64,000 nucleotides of DNA from CAWCKS01 sp963796195 (GCA_963796195.1 CAWCKS010000009.1:62001-126000); one strand, 5' to 3'. Shown: positions 1 to 8,906, numbered from the stretch's first letter. A program made the numbers and translations. Notes: generated by a model from the letters alone, not told the origin.

Positions 1-1621
1 TTCTTCGGCATTCTTGAACTCGGTGACGTCGGACAGCGTGCCGATCACGCGGGCGACCTCGCCATCGGAGCCGACCACCGGCCGCGCCTTCAGCGAGAAC
101 CACATGAAGTGGCCGTCGGGCGTGCGCAGCCGGAAATCCTGCACCAGGCGCCCGCGGCGCTGATCGAGCACGCTGTCCAGGGCTGCGCGGAAGCGGTCCT
201 GGTCGAGCGGATGCAGAACTTCGAGCCACTTCGCCGCCGGGCCTTCCAGCGTGCCGCGCCGCAAGCCGAGCAGGCTCTCGGTCTCGGCCGAGGTGAACAC
301 CTTGTCGGCGGCGACGTCCCAGTCCCAGATCAAGTCGCCGGCGCCGGTCAAAGCCAGCGCGCGGCGCTCCACGTCGGTGACGATGCCCTGCGTGGTGCCG
401 CCAGCGAACGCGTGCTGCATCACCGTGAACCCGATCAGCATCACGATCAGCACGAGGCCGCCGAGCAGCGCCGGGCCGACGATGTCGTTGGTGACGCTGC
501 CCTCGACCGTCATGCCGGCCGCGACCACCCAGACGCAGAGCAGGAACCAGGTCGGGATCAGCAGCACCGCACGGTCAAAGCCGTGGGTCGAGAGATAGAG
601 GATCAGCAGGAAGCCGAAGACCGCGATCAGCGCCAGCGACAGCCGGGCGATGCCCGAGGCCACGGCCGGGTCGAACAGCGCGAGCGCAACGAGCGAGCCA
701 AGGAACACCAGCCAGCCGAGGGTGATATGCGAGTAGCGCACGTGCCAGCGATTGAGGTTGAGATAGGCGAACAGGAACACCAGCAGTGTCGCCGACAGGA
801 TGGCCTCGCCGGACGCGCGCCACACTCGCTCGGCGCCGGCCGACATGTCGAACACCTTGCCCCAGAAGCCGAAGTCGACGCCGATATAGATCAGCACCGC
901 CCACGCCAGTGCGGCAGCGGCCGGGAACATGATGCTGCCCTTGACCACGAACAGGATGGTCAGCACCAGCGCCAGCAATCCGGCAATGCCGATGACGATG
1001 CCCTGGTAGAGCGTGAACGAGTTGACCTTGTCCTTGTAGGAGTCGGGCTCCCACAGATAGAGCTGCGGCAGCTTGTCGGTCCGCATCTCCATCACGAAAG
1101 TGATGACGGAACCTGGATCGAGCGTGACGCGGAAGATATCGGCGGTGGCGCTGTCTTGCCGCTCGGGCCGGTCGCCGGTCGACGGCGTGATGGTCGCGAT
1201 GCGCGAGGTGCCAAGGTCGGGCCACAGCAGGCCCGATGACGACCAGGCGATAGTGCGGGGCGACGATCAAACGATCGAGCTGGTCGTCGGTGTTGTTGGC
1301 GAGCGCGAACACCACCCAGTTCTGGCCGCCTTCGCGGGCGCGGACCTCGATGCGGCGGACGATGCCGTCGGTTCCTGGCGCGGTCGAAACCTGGATGCGG
1401 TCGCCGTCGGAGCGTTGCTGTTCCAGAATACCCGTGAGGTCGATGGCCGGCGCGTCACCGCGGACGCTGACTGCGTCGAGCGCGCGCGCGTTGTCGGCGC
1501 CCGCGACTGTAAGGCCCGCGATCATCCCGAAATAGATCGCAAGCAGCACGAGGCACTTGAACAAGCGCAATCTGGACTCCGCGTTAACCGATCCCCGCGC
1601 GGGACCGTCGATCAATGCCAC
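1..1621 (-). CDS. Membrane sensor with 7TM region and PAS domain, N-terminal part only, one frameshift
   Basis: The protein begins at a GTG at 1621 with a hydrophobic leader (residues about 20-42) and continues as a periplasmic domain resembling the 7TMR-DISM type. The frame is lost near 1240, after the residues APHYRLV, and resumes in another frame as SSGLLWPDLGTSR. It then shows seven or eight membrane helices (roughly 460-1000) and a PAS/PAC domain ending with TLSDVTEFKNAEE at the window edge. Such sensors usually carry a GGDEF-EAL or histidine-kinase output beyond the PAS domain; that part lies outside the window, so the output is unknown. The single frame break is probably a sequencing indel. 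A TTG a little downstream of the GTG is an alternative start. Confidence 0.6.
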
Positions 1622-1726
1622 GAAAACGAAGCCAAACCAAGGGCTTCCCGGCGGTCAGCGCTGCCTGAAACCGCCGCGATTACGTTGAGTTTGCGGTCTG
1701 TTCTTGAGGGGCGCGCGGCTTATGGT

Positions 1727-2725
1727 TCACGTCAGCAACACAATCTTGCCAATATGATGGCTGGATTCCATCCGCGCGTGTGCGTCTGATGCTTTCGCCA
1801 GCGGGAAGCTCGAGTCGATCAGCGGCTTGACCTTGCCGTCACGGAACAGAGGCGACACTTTCGCGTCCAGTTCGGCGGCGATCGCACCTTTCTCGGCGAC
1901 ACTGCGTGCGCGCAGCGTCGAGCCGGTGTGCACCAGCCGCTTCAGCATCAGACGCTGGAAGTTGACGGTCGCACTCGCGCTGCCGAGGAACGCAATCTGC
2001 ACGATGCGCCCGTCGACCGCCGCCGCCTCGTAGTTTCGCTCGATGTAGTCGCCGCCGACCATGTCGAGGATGACGTTGGCGCCCGCGCCTCCGGTAAACG
2101 CCTTGGTCTCGGCGACGAAATCGCCGGTCTTGTAGTTGACTGCGAGGTCCGCGCCGAGCTTGACGCAGGCGTCGCACTTCTCCTGCGAGCCCGCGGTGAT
2201 GATCACCTTTGCCCCGAACGCCTTGCCGAGCTGGATCGCGGTGGTGCCGATGCCCGACGAGCCGCCATGGATCAAGAGCGTCTCGCCAGACTTCAGCGCG
2301 CCGCGCTGGAACACGTTGTGCCACACCGTGAAGAAGGTTTCGGGAACACAGGCGGCTTCCTTCAGCGGCAGCGCCGGCGGTACCGGCAACGCACAGACCT
2401 CGGCGGCGGTACAGTACTCGGCGTAGCCGCCGCCCGGCACCAGCGCCATGACCCTATCGCCGATCTTGTAGCGGCTCGTGCCTTCGCCGAGCGCGACAAC
2501 CTCGCCCGCGATCTCGAGACCCGGAATGTCGCTGGCGCCAGGCGGCGGAGGGTAGAAGCCACGGCGCTGCACGACGTCGGGCCGGTTGACGCCGGCGGCC
2601 GCAACTTTCACGAGGACCTCGCCCTTGCCCGGTTGTGGAACGGGGCGCTGCTCGGGCACCAGGGCTTCGGGTCCGCCGGGCTTCGGGATGCCGATGCAGT
2701 TCATCGTCGCGGGGATCGCAGGCAT
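1727..2725 (-). CDS. NAD(P)H-quinone oxidoreductase, zinc-free MDR family (PIG3-like)
   Basis: A 332-residue medium-chain dehydrogenase/reductase. The N-terminal GroES-like half has the PIG3-type stretch GVNRPDVVQRRGFYPPP, and the Rossmann half has the nucleotide-binding run HGGSSGIGTTAIQLG near residue 140. The cysteine and histidine ligands of zinc alcohol dehydrogenases are absent, which fits one-electron or two-electron quinone reduction with NADPH in the cytoplasm. The ATG at 2725 is chosen over an in-frame start 14 codons upstream because AGAAGGA lies about 8 bases before it and the conserved N-terminus (MPAIPATMNCIGI) begins here. The gene stands alone, with a rhizobial palindrome just upstream. 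The exact substrate cannot be read from sequence. Confidence 0.85.
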   Translation of the reverse strand: MPAIPATMNCIGIPKPGGPEALVPEQRPVPQPGKGEVLVKVAAAGVNRPDVVQRRGFYPPPPGASDIPGLEIAGEVVALGEGTSRYKIGDRVMALVPGGGYAEYCTAAEVCALPVPPALPLKEAACVPETFFTVWHNVFQRGALKSGETLLIHGGSSGIGTTAIQLGKAFGAKVIITAGSQEKCDACVKLGADLAVNYKTGDFVAETKAFTGGAGANVILDMVGGDYIERNYEAAAVDGRIVQIAFLGSASATVNFQRLMLKRLVHTGSTLRARSVAEKGAIAAELDAKVSPLFRDGKVKPLIDSSFPLAKASDAHARMESSHHIGKIVLLT

Positions 2726-2769
2726 ACGGTCGGTCCTTCTTGAGTGAAGCGTCATGCTGTAGAGCATTA

Positions 2770-2818
2770 GCGCATGTCCCGGAAAAGTGGCGACCGGTTT
2801 TCCGACAAGGACATGCGC
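2770..2818. repeat. Rhizobial intergenic palindrome (GCGCATGTCC family), copy 1
   Basis: A 49-bp interrupted palindrome: GCGCATGTCC at the left pairs with GGACATGCGC at the right, with inner GGAAAA and TTTTCC arms. A close second copy lies at 46741-46786, and a degenerate half copy near 28230. The element lies between the divergent quinone oxidoreductase and DUF1192 genes and could fold as a hairpin in either transcript. Confidence 0.8.
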
Positions 2819-2867
2819 AGAATTATTAGGGGCCCCGTGCGGAATTCGAGCCTTTCAGGAGCAAGCC

Positions 2868-3059
2868 ATGCCCAATGATGACGACGATCGCCCGGCGAAG
2901 AAGATCGCCCACGAGATCGGGCAGGATCTGGCATTGCTGTCGGTCGAAGAACTGGACGACCGCATCGCCTTGCTGAAAACCGAGATCGGCCGGCTGGAGG
3001 GGGCATTGGCCGGTAAACGAGCCAGCCGCGACGCGGCCAGCAAGTTCTTCAAGTCATGA
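2868..3059 (+). CDS. DUF1192 family small protein
   Basis: A 63-residue acidic/helical protein with the DUF1192 hallmark LSVEELDDRIALLKTEIGRLE in the middle, predicted to form a short coiled coil. It is typical of Rhizobiales, and its length matches the family. The ATG at 2868 follows the weak purine-rich sequence AGGAGCAAGCC (AGGAG about 8 bases upstream), which decides the start over longer in-frame options. No function is established for the family. It stands upstream of the candidate sRNA at 3110-3251. Confidence 0.85.
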   Translation: MPNDDDDRPAKKIAHEIGQDLALLSVEELDDRIALLKTEIGRLEGALAGKRASRDAASKFFKS

Positions 3060-3109
3060 CCGGGGCGCACGTCCCGGACCTGCGCCGCTTGGCAAATTTT
3101 TTCGGGAAA

Positions 3110-3251
3110 ATTTAAGTCGTTTACTTCGAATTAAGCTTTCTCGACCATTACTGGTCGCGTCCAGTTTCTGGACATCGAGTGGCTCCTGTCCACTCTGTTT
3201 GACGCCTCCCTGTTATCAACTCTTAGCCGCCGGCAACGGCGGCTTTTTTTT
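3110..3251 (+). ncRNA. Candidate structured small RNA with three hairpins and a Rho-independent terminator
   Basis: No convincing ORF fits here, but four perfect stem-loops follow one another on the plus strand. They are CGACCA/TGGTCG (3142-3157, loop TTAC), GTCCAG/CTGGAC (3159-3173, loop TTT), GAGTGG/CCACTC (3177-3195, loop CTCCTGT), and AGCCGCCG/CGGCGGCT (3225-3244, GCAA tetraloop) followed by eight T. The third loop and the linker GCCTCCC (3203-3209) resemble anti-Shine-Dalgarno sequences, as in trans-acting alphaproteobacterial sRNAs. The 5' end is not determined; a possible TTGGCA -35 element is at 3089. It could instead be a structured 3' UTR of the DUF1192 transcript. Confidence 0.55.
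3225..3251 (+). terminator. Rho-independent terminator
   Basis: Perfect 8-bp stem AGCCGCCG/CGGCGGCT closed by a GCAA tetraloop, followed directly by a run of T. It ends the candidate sRNA, or the DUF1192 transcript. Confidence 0.85.
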
Positions 3252-3429
3252 GCCGCAGCTTCGCCGCGCAATGTTCGCGAAGGGCCTACCCGCCGGAAAC
3301 CATATTGCCGGTTTTCATGTTGGGCAGGCTGGACTCTTAACCTCCGCCTGCGCAATGATTTGTTCATCATAACGGGGCCGAACGGCCCAAGAGTACCGTC
3401 GAGAGTACCGTTGCGTGAGGCGTTAACCC
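3252..3429. other. Intergenic region upstream of the DUF1465 gene
   Basis: No gene seen. It holds two TTAACC-like sites, one at about 3338 and one just before the start codon at about 3424, and a short repeat of GAGTACCGT near 3390-3411. These may be regulatory; no complete CtrA-type TTAA-N7-TTAA site was found. Confidence 0.4.
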
Positions 3430-3948
3430 ATGGCGAACAGGCCTGCGGCCGATGACGGCCTCGTCCTCTTCTCGGAAAAGCTTGCGAGTTCGGCGGCCTT
3501 CGCGGCCTTGTTTCGCGAAGGCATGGATCTCGTTGAGGAGACCGCCGGCTATCTCGACGGCGCCGGCCGGGTCGATGCCAAGTCGCTCGATCGCGCAGCC
3601 AGCCTCGGTTATGCCACTGAAAGCATGCGGCTGACCACGCGGCTGATGCAGCTCGCCTCCTGGCTCCTGCTGCATCGCGCGGTGAAGGAAGGCGAGATGT
3701 CGCTCGCGCAGGCGAACCGTGAGAAGGTCAAGGTCAAGCTCACCGCCGCCGATCCGGCCGCGAAGGAAGTTCTCGAGCGCCTGCCGGCGAAGCTGCAGGA
3801 CCTGATCGAGCGCTCGATGGGGCTGCAGACCCGCATCCGCCGCCTCGACTCCACCATGCATTCGCCGCAGCCGCCGACGATCTCGGGCAATCCCCTGGTG
3901 TCGCAGCTCGACCGGCTCAAGGCGGCGTTCGAAGACCCGCGGCGGTAA
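3430..3948 (+). CDS. DUF1465 family protein
   Basis: A 172-residue mostly helical cytoplasmic protein of the DUF1465 family, an alphaproteobacterial group of unknown function. Recognisable stretches are FREGMDLVEETAGYLDG (about residues 30-46) and SMRLTTRLMQLASWLLLHRA (about 65-85). The C-terminus is proline-rich with a short tail (SQLDRLKAAFEDPRR). ATG at 3430 is the first in-frame ATG after GCGTTAACCC; no strong ribosome-binding site is visible. It is convergent with rpmE and separated from it by a bidirectional terminator. Confidence 0.85.
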   Translation: MANRPAADDGLVLFSEKLASSAAFAALFREGMDLVEETAGYLDGAGRVDAKSLDRAASLGYATESMRLTTRLMQLASWLLLHRAVKEGEMSLAQANREKVKVKLTAADPAAKEVLERLPAKLQDLIERSMGLQTRIRRLDSTMHSPQPPTISGNPLVSQLDRLKAAFEDPRR

Positions 3949-3971
3949 GTCATCACGGTGCCACCAAAAGC

Positions 3972-4000
3972 AAAACGCCCCTGCGAAACAGGGGCGTTTT
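3972..4000. terminator. Bidirectional terminator between the DUF1465 gene and rpmE
   Basis: Perfect 12-bp inverted repeat AAAACGCCCCTG/CAGGGGCGTTTT with a CGAAA loop. The A and T ends let it act on both convergent transcripts. Confidence 0.9.
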
Positions 4001-4022
4001 CATTCATGGCTTGTGCCCAGGC

Positions 4023-4247
4023 TTACTTCTTCATCAAGCCCGAGAACTTCTTCTGGAAGCGCGACACGCGGCCGCCGCGGTCGACGAGCTGCTGCTGGCC
4101 GCCGGTCCAGGCCGGATGCGACTTCGAGTCGATGTCGAGGTGGAGGGTGTCGCCCTCCTTGCCATAGGTCGAGCGCGTCTCGTACTCGCTACCGTCGGTC
4201 ATGACGACCTTAATCTTATGATAATTCGGGTGAATTCCTTCTTTCAT
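4023..4247 (-). CDS. rpmE: 50S ribosomal protein L31
   Basis: A 74-residue basic protein beginning MKEGIHPNYHKIKVVMTDG and ending SRFQKKFSGLMKK, a full-length bacterial L31 by sequence. It contributes to the intersubunit bridge of the ribosome. The zinc-ligand cysteines of the C+ form are absent, so this is the zinc-independent form. It is a single gene, convergent with the DUF1465 gene, with its own upstream region (4248-4493) shared divergently with the ABC exporter gene. Confidence 0.97.
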   Translation of the reverse strand: MKEGIHPNYHKIKVVMTDGSEYETRSTYGKEGDTLHLDIDSKSHPAWTGGQQQLVDRGGRVSRFQKKFSGLMKK

Positions 4248-4493
4248 GACGGCGTCCTTTTGGGCGCGGCGGCGCCCGTATCAGTCTTCAGGTGAGCGGA
4301 GTTGGCGGCTCTATAACCCAACAATTCCGGCGAAACAAGGTAGTTGGACGGGGGGCGGGCCCCGCCAAAACACGGATCCGCGGGCAATCACGAATTTGCT
4401 AGCGGGAACGCCGCCCAGTTTGAGCTACAGCAATTTGCGTTGCCAACACCTTGCTATCGAGCCTGGAGCCACCACGGCCTCCGAGGCGATTGA

Positions 4494-6344
4494 ATGACTG
4501 TTGCAAATCCGGGCGAAATGGTTCTTGCAGGTGACGTGACCACTACGACCCCTCTCGACACGCTAGCTGACGCGACCGGCCTGGAGACGACGACCAGGTC
4601 TGCCGGCCGCCTGCGCCCGTTGCTTGCGTTGATGCCCTATGTCGCGCGCTACCGCGGCCGGGCGCTGCTCGCGCTCGTCGCGCTTGTGGTCGCGGCGCTG
4701 ACCACGCTGGTGGTCCCGGTTGCGATCCGCCGCATCATCGACTTCGGCTTCAGCACCGACGGCATTGCCCTGATCAACAGCTATTTTGGCGTGATGATTG
4801 CGGTCGTCGCGGTGCTCGCACTCGCCAGCGCCGCGCGCTACTACCTCGTCACCACGATCGGCGAGCGTGTCGTTGCCGATGTCCGGCGCGACGTGTTCGC
4901 GCATATCACGACGCTGTCGCCGGCGTTCTTCGACCTCACTCGCAGCGGCGAACTGGTGTCGCGGCTCACCGCCGACACCACGCAGATCAAGTCGGCGGTC
5001 GGTTCGTCGGTCTCGATCGCGCTGCGCAATCTCGTGCTGTTTATCGGCGCCGTCAGCATGATGGTGATCACCAGTCCGCGGCTGTCTGGCTTCGTGCTGG
5101 CCGCGATCCCGCTGATCGTGCTGCCTTTGATGGCGTTCGGCCGCTGGGTGCGCCGGCTGTCGCGCAGCGCGCAGGACACCCTTGCCGACGCCTCCGCCGA
5201 CGCCTCCGAACTGATCGGCGCGATCCGTATCGTGCAGGCCTTCACCAACGAAAAGCTCGCGACCGCCAAATTCTCCCACGAAGTCGAGCGCGCCTTCGAA
5301 GCCGCGCGCGGCTCGATCACGGCGCGCGCCGTGCTGACGGCGATCATCATCTTCATCGTGTTCGCGAGCGTCGTGCTGATCCTCTGGGTCGGCGCCCACG
5401 ACGTGCTGTCGGGCAACATCACCGCCGGCCGGCTCAGCCAGTTCATCCTTTACGCGGCGTTTGCCGCTTCCGGCCTCGGCCAGCTCAGCGAGGTGTGGGG
5501 CGAGGTCTCGGCGGCGTCAGGCGCGGCCGAGCGCCTGTTCGAGATTTTACGCGCGAAGCCCGCGATTGCTGCGCCGTCAGTGCCGCGGGCGCTGCCGGTA
5601 CCGGCGCGCGGTGACCTCGAGATCAGGGATATCAGCTTCGCCTATCCGGCGCGGCCCGAGGTCAACGCGCTCGATGGCGTCACGTTGAACGTGCGTGCCG
5701 GCGAGAAAGTCGCGATCGTCGGCCCATCCGGCGCGGGAAAGAGCACGCTGTTTCACCTCCTGCTGCGGTTCTACGATCCGAACGGAGGGTCAATCGCGTT
5801 TGACGGCGTGCCGATCCGCAATGCCGACCTAAAAGACCTGCGCGAGCGCATCGCGCTGGTGCCGCAGGATTCCGTGGTGTTTGCCGCCAGTGCTGCCGAT
5901 AACATCCGTTTCGGCCGGCCCGACGCTGACGACGCGAATGTCGCCCACGCTGCCGAGCAGGCCCAGGCCTCCGAATTCATCCGCAGAATGCCGCAAGGGT
6001 TTGCCACCCAGCTCGGCGAGCGCGGCGTGACGTTATCGGGCGGCCAGCGCCAGCGCATCGCAATTGCGCGCGCGATCCTGCGCGATGCGCCGCTGCTGTT
6101 GCTCGACGAAGCGACCTCGGCGCTCGACGCCGAAAGCGAGACGCTGGTGCAGACCGCATTGTCCGAGTTGATGCAGCATCGCACCACGCTCGTCATCGCG
6201 CATCGGCTCGCGACCGTGCTGTCGTGCGACCGCATTATCGTGCTCGACCATGGCAAAGTGGTCGAGGAGGGTACCCACGCCTCCCTCGTTGCCGCGAACG
6301 GTCTCTACGCCCGCCTCGCGCGCCTGCAGTTCCAGGGGATTTGA
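4494..6344 (+). CDS. ABC exporter, fused membrane and ATP-binding domains (MsbA-like half transporter)
   Basis: A 616-residue half transporter of the inner membrane. Residues about 40-330 form a six-helix ABC membrane domain. The ATPase domain carries Walker A GPSGAGKST (about 409-417), signature LSGGQRQR (about 513), Walker B LLLLDEATSALD (about 533) and H-loop IAHRLATV, so all catalytic motifs are intact. It should work as a homodimer exporting a lipid, drug or peptide; the substrate cannot be inferred, as no substrate genes adjoin. The ATG at 4494 follows a weak GAGGCG. A GC-rich hairpin follows the stop codon. Confidence 0.92.
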   Translation: MTVANPGEMVLAGDVTTTTPLDTLADATGLETTTRSAGRLRPLLALMPYVARYRGRALLALVALVVAALTTLVVPVAIRRIIDFGFSTDGIALINSYFGVMIAVVAVLALASAARYYLVTTIGERVVADVRRDVFAHITTLSPAFFDLTRSGELVSRLTADTTQIKSAVGSSVSIALRNLVLFIGAVSMMVITSPRLSGFVLAAIPLIVLPLMAFGRWVRRLSRSAQDTLADASADASELIGAIRIVQAFTNEKLATAKFSHEVERAFEAARGSITARAVLTAIIIFIVFASVVLILWVGAHDVLSGNITAGRLSQFILYAAFAASGLGQLSEVWGEVSAASGAAERLFEILRAKPAIAAPSVPRALPVPARGDLEIRDISFAYPARPEVNALDGVTLNVRAGEKVAIVGPSGAGKSTLFHLLLRFYDPNGGSIAFDGVPIRNADLKDLRERIALVPQDSVVFAASAADNIRFGRPDADDANVAHAAEQAQASEFIRRMPQGFATQLGERGVTLSGGQRQRIAIARAILRDAPLLLLDEATSALDAESETLVQTALSELMQHRTTLVIAHRLATVLSCDRIIVLDHGKVVEEGTHASLVAANGLYARLARLQFQGI

Positions 6345-6365
6345 TTCTCACGCTGCGCCGCCTTC

Positions 6366-6393
6366 TTACCTCTCCCCCGACGGGGAGAGGTAA
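6366..6393. repeat. Intergenic hairpin (CCTCTCCCC repeat family)
   Basis: Perfect 12-bp inverted repeat TTACCTCTCCCC/GGGGAGAGGTAA with a 4-base loop. It belongs to the same dispersed family as 19220-19368. Standing between convergent genes, it may also stop transcription. Confidence 0.75.
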
Positions 6394-6432
6394 GGGTTCC
6401 CGCTGATGCGCCGCTCACCCCAGAACATTTCC

Positions 6433-6882
6433 TCAAGGCCGCCACACCATTCGCAACACCTTGCGGCCGGAAGTCGGATTGACGTCCTCGCCGTCTGCGG
6501 TGAACGCATTCTTCTCGTAGAATTTGATCGCGCGAAAATTGTCGAGATTGACCAGCAACGACACGCCGGACGGCGACAGCCGTTTCGCTTCATCGAGCAG
6601 CATTTTCGCGAGCGGCGAACCCCAGGCTTCCGGCGCCACGACGATCTGGTCGAGATAGCCCTTTGCGTCGATCGTGACGAAGCCGGCGAGCACAGCGCCA
6701 TCCTCGGCCACAACGACAGTTGCCGCCGGCACCAGCTCTTTGCGCCAGCGCGCGCGCCACCAGTCCACCCGTGCGCTAAAGTCGATGCTCGGGTAGGCGA
6801 GCTGCCAGGTCCGCCGCCACAGCTCGATGGCGGCGTCCTCATCGGCGTCGCGATAGCGGCGCAGCGAAAAGGTGCCGCTCAT
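6433..6882 (-). CDS. GNAT family N-acetyltransferase
   Basis: A 149-residue acetyltransferase. The acetyl-CoA-binding core shows as LDQIVVAPEAWGSPLAKMLLDEA (in about the middle of the chain) and the C-terminal beta strands include NFRAIKFYEKNAF, standard GNAT features. The ATG at 6882 is chosen because it overlaps the stop of the upstream OmpA-like gene by four bases (ATGA), pointing to translational coupling. It is the last gene of the three-gene minus-strand operon with the MotA-like and OmpA-like genes. The acceptor substrate is unknown. Confidence 0.85.
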   Translation of the reverse strand: MSGTFSLRRYRDADEDAAIELWRRTWQLAYPSIDFSARVDWWRARWRKELVPAATVVVAEDGAVLAGFVTIDAKGYLDQIVVAPEAWGSPLAKMLLDEAKRLSPSGVSLLVNLDNFRAIKFYEKNAFTADGEDVNPTSGRKVLRMVWRP

Positions 6883-7907
6883 CGCTCCGTCAGCTTCAGC
6901 TCGATGCGGCGGTTGCGCTGATAGGCCTCGTCCGTCTTGCCGGGATCGATCGGCTGGAATTCGCCGAAGCCGGCGGCGACCAGCCGCTGCGGCGGCACGC
7001 CCTTTGAAATCAGGTATTGCACGACGGCAATCGCGCGCGCCGACGACAATTCCCAGTTCGACGGAAACTGCGGGCTCGTGATCGGTCGCGAGTCGGTATG
7101 GCCATCGACGCGCAGCACCCACGGCAGATCGGCCGGGATCTGGCGGTCCAGATCGAGCAGGGCAGCAGCGACCTGGTCGAGCTCGTTCCGCCCCTCGGGC
7201 AGCAGAACTGCTTGACCGGTATCGAAGAACACTTCCGACTGGAACACGAAGCGGTCGCCGACAATGTGGATGTCGGGGCGGTTGCCGAGGATCGTCCGCA
7301 GCCGGCCGAAGAACTCCGAGCGATAGCGCGACAGCTCCTGGATGCGCTGGGCGAGCGCGACGTTGAGCCGCTGGCCGAGATCGGTGAGCTTGGTCTGCGA
7401 ATCCTGGTTGTTCTTTTCTGACGCTTGCAGCGCTTCCTCCAGCGCCGACAGCTGCCGGCGCAGCGCCGCGATCTGCTGGTTCAGGATTTCGATCATCGCC
7501 TGCGCGCGCGACGAAATCTGCCGCTCGGATTCCAGCGCCTTTGAGAGCTCGGTGTTTTGCCCGGCGGCATCGCTGCCGGCGCTGACGAGGCCATCATAGA
7601 GCCCCTTGAGGCGGTCGCGCTCGCCTTCCGCCGATGCAAGGCCTGCGCGCATCTGCGACAGCTGGTCTTCGAGGCTGAGCTTGCCGAGCTTCTCCATCGA
7701 CAAGAGATCATTGAGCTGCGCGATCTGCGCGTTCAGCTGGTCGAGCAGCTTGTCCTTGGACGAGACCTGCTGCGACAGGAAGAACTGCACGACGGTAAAC
7801 ACCGACAGCAGGAACACGATCGCAAGGATCAGCGTCGACAGCGCGTCGACAAATCCTGGCCAGTAATTGAAGCCGCTGTCACCGCGTCGCGAGCGTCCCA
7901 GCGCCAT
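6879..7907 (-). CDS. Membrane-anchored OmpA/MotB-like peptidoglycan-binding protein
   Basis: A 342-residue protein with one N-terminal membrane helix (about residues 20-42), a long coiled coil (about 48-190), and a C-terminal OmpA-like domain with DGHTDSRPI, SSARAIAVVQYLI and RNRRIELKL, the usual peptidoglycan-binding residues. This is the architecture of a MotB/TolR-type stator partner. It is directly adjacent to the MotA/TolQ-like gene (stop and start abut at 7907/7908) and overlaps the GNAT gene. No flagellar genes are near, so the pair is probably a cell-envelope ion-driven complex rather than a flagellar motor. That function is inferred. Confidence 0.85.
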   Translation of the reverse strand: MALGRSRRGDSGFNYWPGFVDALSTLILAIVFLLSVFTVVQFFLSQQVSSKDKLLDQLNAQIAQLNDLLSMEKLGKLSLEDQLSQMRAGLASAEGERDRLKGLYDGLVSAGSDAAGQNTELSKALESERQISSRAQAMIEILNQQIAALRRQLSALEEALQASEKNNQDSQTKLTDLGQRLNVALAQRIQELSRYRSEFFGRLRTILGNRPDIHIVGDRFVFQSEVFFDTGQAVLLPEGRNELDQVAAALLDLDRQIPADLPWVLRVDGHTDSRPITSPQFPSNWELSSARAIAVVQYLISKGVPPQRLVAAGFGEFQPIDPGKTDEAYQRNRRIELKLTER

Positions 7908-8906
7908 TTAGCTCTTCTCCGGCTGACGCGCGATGCGCTCGAGCAGCTTGCGGATCTCGCGGTTCTGCTCGCCCTGGCCGTCGGCCCATTCGCGGATCAT
8001 CTGCTGCTCGTTGCGCATATGCTGGACCAGGCCCTGGATGGCGTCGGCGAGGTTCGCCATCGCCACGGTGGATTCGCGCCCCGAGCCGATACCTTCGACC
8101 GCGGTACGCAGGCGGTCCATCGCCTGGTGCAGCTCGGGCGGCGCCGCGCCGCCGCCGGCAGGCGCGTCGGAGTATTCCCGCACGGTGGTCGCGAGCCAGT
8201 CCTCGAGGTCCGTGTAGAAGCGATTCTGCGCCTGGCTCGATTGCAGGTCGAGGAAGCCGAGCACCAGCGAGCCGGCAAGGCCGAACAGCGAGGACGAGAA
8301 CGAGATGCCCATGCCGCCCAATGGAGCGGCGAGGCCTTCCTTCAGCGTGTCGAACACGCTTGCGGCATCGCCGCCGACCTTCAGTCCGTCGATGATTTTG
8401 CCGACGGAGCCGACCGTCTCGATCAAACCCCAGAACGTGCCGAGCAGGCCGAGGAACACCAATAGCCCGGTCATGTAGCGTGAGAGGTCGCGCGCCTCGT
8501 CGAGCCGGGTCGCGATCGAATCGAGCAGATGGCGCATGGTCTGCTGCGTGATCGACATCCGCCCGACGCGGTCGCCGAGGATGGCGGCCATCGGCGCCAG
8601 CAGTTTTGGCCGGCGGTCGACCACGAGGCCGGGATCGGCAATGCGGAAGGAGTTGACCCAGCCAATTTCCGGATAGAGCCGGATCACCTGCTGAAACGCG
8701 AGGATGATGCCGATCAAGAGCACCATCACGATCACAGCGTTCAGCCCGGGATTGGCGAGGAACGCCTGCCAGATCTGCTTGTTCAGCACGACGACCAGCA
8801 ACCCGCACAGGATCAGGAACACCAGCATCCGGAACAGGAAGATGCGGGGCGACGACAGCTTGGCCCGTTCGAGGTCGGCGAGGTAGCCGGAGGAGGTCTG
8901 CGCCAT
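7908..8906 (-). CDS. MotA/TolQ/ExbB-like membrane protein
   Basis: A 332-residue protein with two N-terminal membrane helices (about 28-48 and 60-85), a cytoplasmic linker, and two further helices around GLLVFLGLLGTFWGLIETVG and ISFSSSLFGLAGSLVLGF, the conserved MotA/TolQ/ExbB core. It probably forms the proton channel partner of the OmpA-like protein encoded next. The start at 8906 gives MAQTSSGYLADLERAK and is preferred to an in-frame start 15 codons upstream because the upstream residues are not conserved-looking. A GGAC sequence precedes it. It is the first gene of a tight three-gene operon. Confidence 0.85.
   Translation of the reverse strand: MAQTSSGYLADLERAKLSSPRIFLFRMLVFLILCGLLVVVLNKQIWQAFLANPGLNAVIVMVLLIGIILAFQQVIRLYPEIGWVNSFRIADPGLVVDRRPKLLAPMAAILGDRVGRMSITQQTMRHLLDSIATRLDEARDLSRYMTGLLVFLGLLGTFWGLIETVGSVGKIIDGLKVGGDAASVFDTLKEGLAAPLGGMGISFSSSLFGLAGSLVLGFLDLQSSQAQNRFYTDLEDWLATTVREYSDAPAGGGAAPPELHQAMDRLRTAVEGIGSGRESTVAMANLADAIQGLVQHMRNEQQMIREWADGQGEQNREIRKLLERIARQPEKS

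Noticed and set aside
3060..3430. Small protein-coding gene on the minus strand (3131-3370)
   Set aside because: Its product is Arg-rich with no family resemblance, and the region is better explained by the plus-strand hairpins and terminator.
6433..8906. Zorya-type defence system (MotA/MotB-like pair)
   Set aside because: The channel and OmpA-like anchor resemble ZorA/ZorB in outline, but no helicase or nuclease partner (ZorC/D/E) is present and the third gene is a small GNAT protein.
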